Shown in pieces: positions 58,148 to 64,000 of a stretch of DNA of 64,000 nucleotides. How positions within the stretch are numbered: position 1 is the stretch's first letter; every line of letters starts with the position of its first letter. A model generated the notes under the pieces. The model worked only from the letters and a program-made list of their open reading frames with translations, had not been told where the DNA came from and did not search any database. Source of the DNA: Acidithiobacillus sp. YTS05 (GTDB taxonomy: Bacteria; Pseudomonadota; Gammaproteobacteria; Acidithiobacillales; Acidithiobacillaceae); assembly GCF_024396695.1 (NCBI RefSeq), contig NZ_CP094359.1, positions 1,488,001-1,552,000 on the forward strand, given 5' to 3'. A program made the translations under genes and the position numbers.

Positions 58148-59589
58148 CGTAGCTCCTTCAATAAATGCAATTGGTGACCTTTGCCCGGCGTTGGCACGGG
58201 AATCGGATAATCGCCACTGAAGCACGCATCGCAAAAACCCAGCTCACGCTTGCCAACAGCCTCGTAAAGTGCGTCTACGGTCAAATACCCCAAGCTATCG
58301 GCGCCGATCATCTTGCAGATTTCGTCGATGCTATGCTGCGCCGCGATGAGCTGCGCGCGGTCCGGCGTATCGATGCCATAGTAACAAGGGCCGGTGGTTG
58401 GCGGAGAGCTCGACAGGAAATGGATCTCCCTGGCGCCAGCCGCACGTACCAGATGGACGATTTTTGCGCTCGTCGTACCACGAACGATGGAATCATCCAC
58501 CAGCACCACGCGCTTGCCCTTGAGAATTTCCGGCTGCGCGTTGAGCTTGACGCGAACACCAAAGTCACGCCCGCGCTGGGCCGGTTGAATGAAGGTACGG
58601 CCGACATAATGGTTACGGATCAAACCGAGTTCAAAGGGAATGCCCGAGGCCTCGGCGTAACCCATGGCCGCCGCGACACCCGAGTCCGGCACCGGCACCA
58701 CGATATCCGCGTCGCGGGGATGCAAACGCGCGAGGACGTGCCCGATACGCTTACGTGCCGAGTAGACATGGATACCGTCAAGGACGCTGTCAGGGCGGGC
58801 AAAATACAGGTACTCGAAGATACACATGCGGCGCGCCGTCTCGGGCAAAGCCTGGCGGCTCTCGATGCCGGAAGCGGAGATGATGATCATCTCTCCCGGC
58901 GCCACATCACGCACGAATTCCGCGCCCATGAGATCGAGGGCACAGGTCTCGGAAGCGAGGACGAAACCGCCGGAGTCGATGAGGCGACCCAACACCAGCG
59001 GGCGGAAACCCATCGGATCGCGCACTCCAATCAGTCGGGTTTCGGTCAGACAGACCAGGGAATAGGCGCCCGATACCTGCTGCAGAGCGGCGCCCAGGCG
59101 TTCTCCGGCGTCCTTGCCGGGTACTCGAGCCAGGAGATGGACAATCACTTCCGTGTCCATATCGGTATGGAAGATCGCGCCGTCCTGCTCCAGACGATGG
59201 CGCAGCTCCAGGGCGTTGACGAGGTTACCATTGTGGCCCACGGCAAAGGAGCCGTAGCGATAATTAATGAATACCGGCTGGGTGTTCTGCAGCACCGAGC
59301 CACCCGCCGTCGAATAGCGAACATGACCGATGGCTTGCGTTCCAGGCAGTTCGCTCAGCTCCTTGCTACCGAAGATATCGGCGACCCGCCCCATGCCGCG
59401 GTGACTGCGCAATTTGCCGTCATCGGCGGCGATAATCCCTGCGGACTCCTGGCCACGGTGTTGCAAGGCATAGAGGCCGAGATAGGCCAGATTGGCCGCT
59501 TCGGGATGACCAAAGACTCCGATGACACCACATTCGTCATGGAAGTGATCATCATCGAGCACTGACAACTGGGGCAACGCTTTTTCCAC
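58144..59589 (-). CDS. purF: PurF, amidophosphoribosyltransferase, Fe-S type
   Basis: First committed step of purine synthesis. 481 residues: a propeptide of 19 residues before nucleophile C20 (HDECGVIGVFGHPEA), glutaminase domain, and PRPP-binding VVLVDDSIVRGTTS. Four cysteines C256, C402, C453 and C456 (RRMCIFEYLYF, GPCYYGID, GFCDACFSGDYP) match the [4Fe-4S] ligands of the Bacillus subtilis enzyme; the E. coli type lacks both propeptide and cluster. GTG start with GGGAG upstream, overlapping cvpA by 38 bp. Confidence 0.95.
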   Translation of the reverse strand: MEKALPQLSVLDDDHFHDECGVIGVFGHPEAANLAYLGLYALQHRGQESAGIIAADDGKLRSHRGMGRVADIFGSKELSELPGTQAIGHVRYSTAGGSVLQNTQPVFINYRYGSFAVGHNGNLVNALELRHRLEQDGAIFHTDMDTEVIVHLLARVPGKDAGERLGAALQQVSGAYSLVCLTETRLIGVRDPMGFRPLVLGRLIDSGGFVLASETCALDLMGAEFVRDVAPGEMIIISASGIESRQALPETARRMCIFEYLYFARPDSVLDGIHVYSARKRIGHVLARLHPRDADIVVPVPDSGVAAAMGYAEASGIPFELGLIRNHYVGRTFIQPAQRGRDFGVRVKLNAQPEILKGKRVVLVDDSIVRGTTSAKIVHLVRAAGAREIHFLSSSPPTTGPCYYGIDTPDRAQLIAAQHSIDEICKMIGADSLGYLTVDALYEAVGKRELGFCDACFSGDYPIPVPTPGKGHQLHLLKELR

Positions 59590-60073
59590 GTGTGTGTAAC
59601 TCCCAAAAAGATACCGCTGGTGCCGTCACCGAATGCGCTAGATCTTCCACTTGCGCTTGCCCGAGCCAGGACTGGCGCCACCAGGCCGCGTCATTCAAGT
59701 GAAAACTCTGGGCCAAAAGTATCACAAGCGCAATAATGGCGGCAGCACGCAGCAAGCCAAAAGCGCCACCGACCAAGCGATCCGGGATACTGAAACCAAC
59801 GCTGTAGAGCATTCCACGGAGCAGGAAGGAAAGCACGGTGGTCGCCGCAAGAACCAAAAAAAACAGGGCAAAATCCGCGACTGGATGCACCCACTCGACG
59901 GGCAGGTGCCCCACCAGAAGCGGGGCCACCAGACTTTCGCCCCAGCGCCAGGCGACATACACGCCGCCCACCCAACCCACTACCGCGAAGAATTCGCGGA
60001 TCATCCCGCGTGCCACGCCCCACAGAGCGCTGAGAAGAAATATGGCAACAACCGCAACGTCGAGCCAGGTCAT
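59552..60073 (-). CDS. cvpA: CvpA-family membrane protein
   Basis: 173 residues, four membrane helices (MTWLDVAVVAIFLLSALWG and three more); linked with colicin V export and purF in E. coli, true role unclear. ATG at 60073 overlaps the folC stop (ATGA) and is chosen over GTG at 60091. C-terminal tail overlaps the purF start. Confidence 0.92.
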   Translation of the reverse strand: MTWLDVAVVAIFLLSALWGVARGMIREFFAVVGWVGGVYVAWRWGESLVAPLLVGHLPVEWVHPVADFALFFLVLAATTVLSFLLRGMLYSVGFSIPDRLVGGAFGLLRAAAIIALVILLAQSFHLNDAAWWRQSWLGQAQVEDLAHSVTAPAVSFWELHTRGKSVAPVVSAR

Positions 60074-61353
60074 GGGGCGTGCCCGAACCACTCCGACGGC
60101 AGTGCCGACAGCACATGGAAGGAGCCGAAACAGAGTAGGATGTCATCGCTGCCGAGCTCTGCGGCCCAGCGCCGCAAGTGTTCGGGAAGATCAATCAGCG
60201 ATAGTTCGCAGCGGATCTCTGCCCCTGGCAGCTCCGCCCGCAACTGTGCAGGGGAAGCGGCGCGCGGATTATCCGGCATCGCCAGCAACGCCCAGGCGTC
60301 GACCTTGGCGCGCAAAGGCGCAACGCTGGCGGCCAGATCCTTGTCCGCCATCATGCCCCAACAGGCGAAAATCCGCCCGGATTGCCCCGCCAGGGTGGCG
60401 GCCAGAGCGCGGACCGCCTGGGGATTGTGGGCGACATCCACCAACAGGCGCGGCCTGTCTTCACCCCACGGCCGTAGCCACTGGCTACGCCCCAGGAGAC
60501 GCGGCGTAAAGCGCCACCGTTCTTGCGGCGGCCAGGCCTGCGGCAATCTTGCGCGCAATTGGTAAACAGCCGCCAGGGCGAGTGCCAGATTCGCCCGTTG
60601 CGCGGCGCTATCGAGCATTGGCGGCGGCACCGGAACACTTGTGGCGCCCGCCTGCCAGCAGCCCGAGGCATCGAGATCAAAGTCCCGTCCGAGCAGCCAC
60701 AGTGGCGCAGCACGCTGCTCCGCGGCGGTCAAAACACTTGCACAGGGAGATTCCCGGTCTCCGTAGAGTACGGGCCGCCCGGAACGCAGAATACCGGCCT
60801 TTTCGCGGCCGATGCTCTCGCGATCCGGGCCGAGTAGTGCCTGATGATCGAGATCGATAGAACTGATAATGGCAATGTCCGCGTCTACCGCATTCACCGC
60901 ATCGAGCCGCCCGCCCAGGCCCACTTCGAGGATGGCCAGATCCGGCGCCTCATCCAGACAGAGGAGCAGCGCGGCCAGGGTACTCAGCTCGAAATAGGTG
61001 AGGGGAATTTCCCCTGCCAGAGAGGCAAGGGCCGCAAATTTTTCTCGCCAAAGCCGATCGGGCAACGGCGCGCCGGCCACCCGCAGACGCTCGGCAAAGC
61101 GCCAGATGTGCGGGCTGGAGTACGCAGCGCAGCGGTAACCGGATTGTTGATACAGGGCTTCGAGGTAAGCGAGTACCGAGCCTTTACCGTTGGTCCCGGC
61201 AACCGTGATCACCGGGAATGGCAGATTTGCAGGAATGCCAAGGCGCTGCATGGCGGCGTGCATCCTCTCCAGCCCGAGCTCGATGCGTTGGGGGGACCCG
61301 GCCAGCCGCTGCAGCAACGATTCAGCGTCTTCGGCGTCGGCCATGCCGCTCAT
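60070..61353 (-). CDS. folC: FolC, dihydrofolate/folylpolyglutamate synthase
   Basis: Adds glutamate to dihydropteroate and folates. 427 residues of the Mur ligase fold; P-loop TVAGTNGKGSV near 50, EVGLGGRLDAVN and SSIDLDHQALLG motifs, and C-terminal DVAHNPQAVRALA. Seven bases after accD. No dedD gene follows, unlike E. coli. Confidence 0.95.
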   Translation of the reverse strand: MSGMADAEDAESLLQRLAGSPQRIELGLERMHAAMQRLGIPANLPFPVITVAGTNGKGSVLAYLEALYQQSGYRCAAYSSPHIWRFAERLRVAGAPLPDRLWREKFAALASLAGEIPLTYFELSTLAALLLCLDEAPDLAILEVGLGGRLDAVNAVDADIAIISSIDLDHQALLGPDRESIGREKAGILRSGRPVLYGDRESPCASVLTAAEQRAAPLWLLGRDFDLDASGCWQAGATSVPVPPPMLDSAAQRANLALALAAVYQLRARLPQAWPPQERWRFTPRLLGRSQWLRPWGEDRPRLLVDVAHNPQAVRALAATLAGQSGRIFACWGMMADKDLAASVAPLRAKVDAWALLAMPDNPRAASPAQLRAELPGAEIRCELSLIDLPEHLRRWAAELGSDDILLCFGSFHVLSALPSEWFGHAP

Positions 61354-61360
61354 GTCGGCA

Positions 61361-62242
61361 TCAGGCGGAGTGCTCTGCCTGCATCAGTATACCGATCTGA
61401 CGGGCAATGCTGGAGCGCAATTGGCGCCGGTCGACAATCTGATCGATGGCCCCGTGCTCGAGCAGATATTCTGCGCGCTGAAAACCCTCGGGCAATTTTT
61501 CCCGAATGGTCTGTTCGATGACCCGCGGCCCGGCAAAACCGATCAAGGCATTGGGTTCGGCAATGAGGATATCGCCCAGGGTCGCAAGACTCGCCGAGAC
61601 GCCACCCATGGTTGGGTCGGTAAGCACCGAGATGAAGGGAATGCGTGCCTTGCCCAGGCGCTCGATGACCGCCGCCGTCTTGGCCATCTGCAACAAAGAC
61701 AGCAGCCCCTCCTGCATCCGTGCGCCGCCACTAGCACTGAAGCAGATGAGCGGACAGCGCTCCACCAGGGCACTCTCGGCCGCCTTGACGAAGCGTGTCC
61801 CAACCACTGAACCCATACTGCCGCCCATGAACTCAAAGGCAAAGGCGGCGGCGACCACTGGCTGCCCTTCCAGCAAGCCGCGCATGACGACCAGGGCATC
61901 CTTCTCGCCCGATTTCTGCTGGGCTTCCTGCAAGCGCTCCTTGTAGCGCTTCTGATCTTTGAAGCGCAGCGGATCGACGGGAAGCAGATCGGCACCGATC
62001 TCCAGACGCGGCTCCGGATCGAGAAAATAGTGCAGACGCTGGCGGGCCGTGAGTCGATGGTGGTGACCACAATGGGGACAAACCTGCTGGTTTTCTTCAA
62101 GCTCACTGCGGTAGAGAACCGCCTGGCAAGTAGAGCACTTGGACCATAGTCCCTCGGGCACCGAGCGCTTGCTTTCCGTGGCTTCCTGCTCTGGCACTTT
62201 TTTATTGATTTTGGGCGGCAAAACGCGGCTGAACCAATTCAT
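61361..62242 (-). CDS. accD: AccD, acetyl-CoA carboxylase carboxyltransferase beta subunit
   Basis: Zinc-ribbon carboxyltransferase subunit that makes malonyl-CoA with AccA. 293 residues; zinc ligands C36, C39, C55, C58 (CSTC, CPHC) and crotonase-like core ([26 protein letters not shown]). ATG overlaps the trpA stop (ATGA). Confidence 0.97.
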   Translation of the reverse strand: MNWFSRVLPPKINKKVPEQEATESKRSVPEGLWSKCSTCQAVLYRSELEENQQVCPHCGHHHRLTARQRLHYFLDPEPRLEIGADLLPVDPLRFKDQKRYKERLQEAQQKSGEKDALVVMRGLLEGQPVVAAAFAFEFMGGSMGSVVGTRFVKAAESALVERCPLICFSASGGARMQEGLLSLLQMAKTAAVIERLGKARIPFISVLTDPTMGGVSASLATLGDILIAEPNALIGFAGPRVIEQTIREKLPEGFQRAEYLLEHGAIDQIVDRRQLRSSIARQIGILMQAEHSA

Positions 62243-63051
62243 GCGCTCAGCTCCTCATTCAGGACCGCGCGAATAGGCGCCAGAAACTCGCTGGCCAGGC
62301 GCTGGGCATCCTCATCGTCTTTGGCCTGCTGCAGGAGCTGCACCAGCGCCGAGCCGATCACGACTGCATCCGCTTTGCCGGCGAGGCGCTTGGCCGTAGC
62401 TGCATCGCGGATACCAAAGCCAATGGCCATGGGCATTGCTAGTTCGCGCCGCAATTCCGCCACGCGAGAGACCACTTCGTCCCAATCCTGCTGTTGCGCG
62501 CCAGTGATACCGCGCAGGGAGACATAGTAGACAAAGCCGCTGCCCAGACGTTTGACCGCGGCAACCCGCTGCGGACCACTGGTGGGCGCCAGCAGAAAAA
62601 TCGGATCGATACCCGCTTGGCGCAGCAGCGCGGTATCCGTCTCTGCCTCTTCGGGGGTCAGATCCACCACAATCACGGCATCCACCCCGGCGTCGGCCGC
62701 TTCCTCGGCAAAGTGCCGCATACCAAGGATCTCAATGGGATTGAGGTAGCCCATGAGGATGATCGGGGTATCATGATCTTGCCGACGAAAATCGCGCACC
62801 CAAGCCAAGACCTGCCGCAAACTCACGCCGCGTGCCAGGGCTCGCTCACTCGATCCCTGGATGACCGGACCATCCGCCATCGGGTCGGAAAAGGGCACGC
62901 CCAGTTCAATGGCGTCCGCGCCTGCCTGCACGAGGCTATGCAACAGCGCCACGACGCCGGTGGTGCTCGGATCGCCGGCGGTCAGGAAGGGAATCAGGGC
63001 AGTGCGACGAGCTTCCTGCAAGCGTGAAAACATGGCTGCCAAGCGGCTCAT
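62239..63051 (-). CDS. trpA: TrpA, tryptophan synthase alpha chain
   Basis: Cleaves indole-3-glycerol phosphate to indole, passed to TrpB. 270 residues of TIM-barrel fold; catalytic glutamate in [19 protein letters not shown] and aspartate in [14 protein letters not shown] overlaps the trpB stop. Confidence 0.97.
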   Translation of the reverse strand: MSRLAAMFSRLQEARRTALIPFLTAGDPSTTGVVALLHSLVQAGADAIELGVPFSDPMADGPVIQGSSERALARGVSLRQVLAWVRDFRRQDHDTPIILMGYLNPIEILGMRHFAEEAADAGVDAVIVVDLTPEEAETDTALLRQAGIDPIFLLAPTSGPQRVAAVKRLGSGFVYYVSLRGITGAQQQDWDEVVSRVAELRRELAMPMAIGFGIRDAATAKRLAGKADAVVIGSALVQLLQQAKDDEDAQRLASEFLAPIRAVLNEELSA

Positions 63052-64000
63052 AGCTGAATACCCTCCAGGGCCGCTACGGTGTGGATGTCTTTGTCGCCAC
63101 GCCCAGAGAGGCTGACCACGATACTTTGTTCTACCCGCATCTGCGTCGCCAGCTGAAAGGCATAGGCAAGCGCATGGGAGGTTTCCAGTGCGGGGATGAT
63201 GCCTTCGACGCGGCTCAGGCGATGGAAAGCGGCCAGCGCCTCCGCGTCGGTAACGGCAACGTATGCAGCACGCCCCGTATCCTTAAGGTAGGCATGCTCG
63301 GGACCCACTCCGGGATAATCCAGCCCTGCAGAAATGGAATGGGTCGCTTCAATCTGCCCGTTCTCATCCGTCATCAAGTAGGTTCGGTTACCATGCAGCA
63401 CGCCGGGACGGCCCACCGTGAGCGGCGCGGCGTGCTTGCCCGTGCTGAGCCCCAGCCCCGCCGCCTCGACGCCGATCAGACGCACCGCTTGATCGTCGAT
63501 GAAGGGATAAAACAGACCCATGGCATTGCTGCCTCCACCGACACAGGCAACACAAGCATCCGGCAGGCGACCGGTGAGCTCCAGGCACTGGGCCCGCGCT
63601 TCGTCACCAATGACCCGATGGAAGTTGCGCACCATCTCCGGATACGGGTGCGGGCCCGCCACAGTGCCGATGACATAAAAGGTGTCCTCGACATTGCTTA
63701 CCCAGTCGCGGAGGGCTTCGTTGAGGGCATCTTTGAGGGTGCGGGAGCCGCTGCGCACGGCTTCGACCTGCGCGCCGAGCAGACGCATCCGGTAGACATT
63801 GCTCGACTGACGCTGAATGTCGTCTTCGCCCATGAACACTACGCAGTCCATGCCGTAGCGGGTAGCCACCGTCGCCGTGGCGACGCCATGCTGCCCTGCC
63901 CCGGTTTCGGCAATCAGGCGGCGTTTGCCCATGCGCCGCGCGAGCAGCGCCTGCCCCACGGCGTTATTGATCTTGTGCGCGCCCGTATGGTTGAGATCCT
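63048..64000 (-). CDS. trpB: TrpB, tryptophan synthase beta chain (3' part)
   Basis: PLP enzyme joining indole and serine. The gene runs off the right edge; about 317 C-terminal residues are visible, including the PLP lysine in [14 protein letters not shown], the [10 protein letters not shown] loop and the phosphate-binding [10 protein letters not shown]. Start not seen. Confidence 0.97.
   Translation of the reverse strand, partial: DLNHTGAHKINNAVGQALLARRMGKRRLIAETGAGQHGVATATVATRYGMDCVVFMGEDDIQRQSSNVYRMRLLGAQVEAVRSGSRTLKDALNEALRDWVSNVEDTFYVIGTVAGPHPYPEMVRNFHRVIGDEARAQCLELTGRLPDACVACVGGGSNAMGLFYPFIDDQAVRLIGVEAAGLGLSTGKHAAPLTVGRPGVLHGNRTYLMTDENGQIEATHSISAGLDYPGVGPEHAYLKDTGRAAYVAVTDAEALAAFHRLSRVEGIIPALETSHALAYAFQLATQMRVEQSIVVSLSGRGDKDIHTVAALEGIQL

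Overview
The window is a dense, GC-rich bacterial chromosome segment. Nearly all genes lie on the minus strand in tightly overlapping operons (ATGA, TGATG and GTGA junctions). Gene orders such as rpsB-tsf-pyrH-frr-uppS-cdsA-dxr-rseP-bamA-skp-lpxD-fabZ-lpxA, trmJ-cysE-iscRSUA-hscBA-fdx-iscX, queA-tgt-yajC-secDF and trpBA-accD-folC-cvpA-purF-metZ indicate a gammaproteobacterium-like organism with an LPS outer membrane. I infer an acidophilic sulfur/iron oxidiser of the Acidithiobacillus type from overall gene style, but no single gene here proves it. lpxA is cut by the left edge and trpB by the right edge.

Layout. 1-11703: ribosomal protein S2 and EF-Ts, UMP kinase, ribosome recycling, undecaprenyl phosphate, CDP-diglyceride, MEP isoprenoid, RseP, BamA and lipid A genes. 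11867-17635: a DedA protein and a phosphate block (ppx, phoU, pstB, phoR, phoB) with no pstS, pstC or pstA. 17658-25857: mnmA and the full isc Fe-S operon with cysE and trmJ; an IscR-type operator overlaps the cysE stop codon. 25884-37176: suhB, a DUF815 ATPase, yciB, yciI, a BolA protein, argA, a NYN/cold-shock fusion, ilvD, an AI-2E-family permease, malic enzyme, rpmE, rho and trxA. 37454-40239: a Tat-exported phospholipase C and a Sel1-repeat protein behind a PhoB-type direct-repeat operator. 40498-45112: two tandem type IV pilins behind a sigma-54 promoter, followed by a 60-residue protein and two duplicated diguanylate cyclases with LOV-like PAS domains.

45113-49042 is an accessory, decayed island next to tRNA-Ser(CGA). 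It holds three 24-bp repeats at an exact 52-bp period, a helix-turn-helix/Sel1 protein, an EAL phosphodiesterase gene split by an intact IS3-family element at its DDFG motif, an orphan HicB-like protein, and a truncated, frameshifted tyrosine integrase. From 49178 the core chromosome resumes: secF, secD, yajC, a GlsB-like protein inserted with its own promoter, tgt, queA, a CNNM/CorC protein, a CBS protein, and metZ-purF-cvpA-folC-accD-trpA-trpB.

Connected themes are phosphate starvation (PhoBR/PstB/PhoU/Ppx with a Pho-box-controlled phospholipase), Fe-S assembly (isc, MnmA sulfur use, Fe-S PurF and IlvD), and c-di-GMP with type IV pili. The strongest items for follow-up are the 52-bp periodic repeat array and its HTH-Sel1 neighbour, the Pho box, the sigma-54 pilin promoter, the tetracysteine HscB and the LOV-like cyclases lacking the photoactive cysteine.
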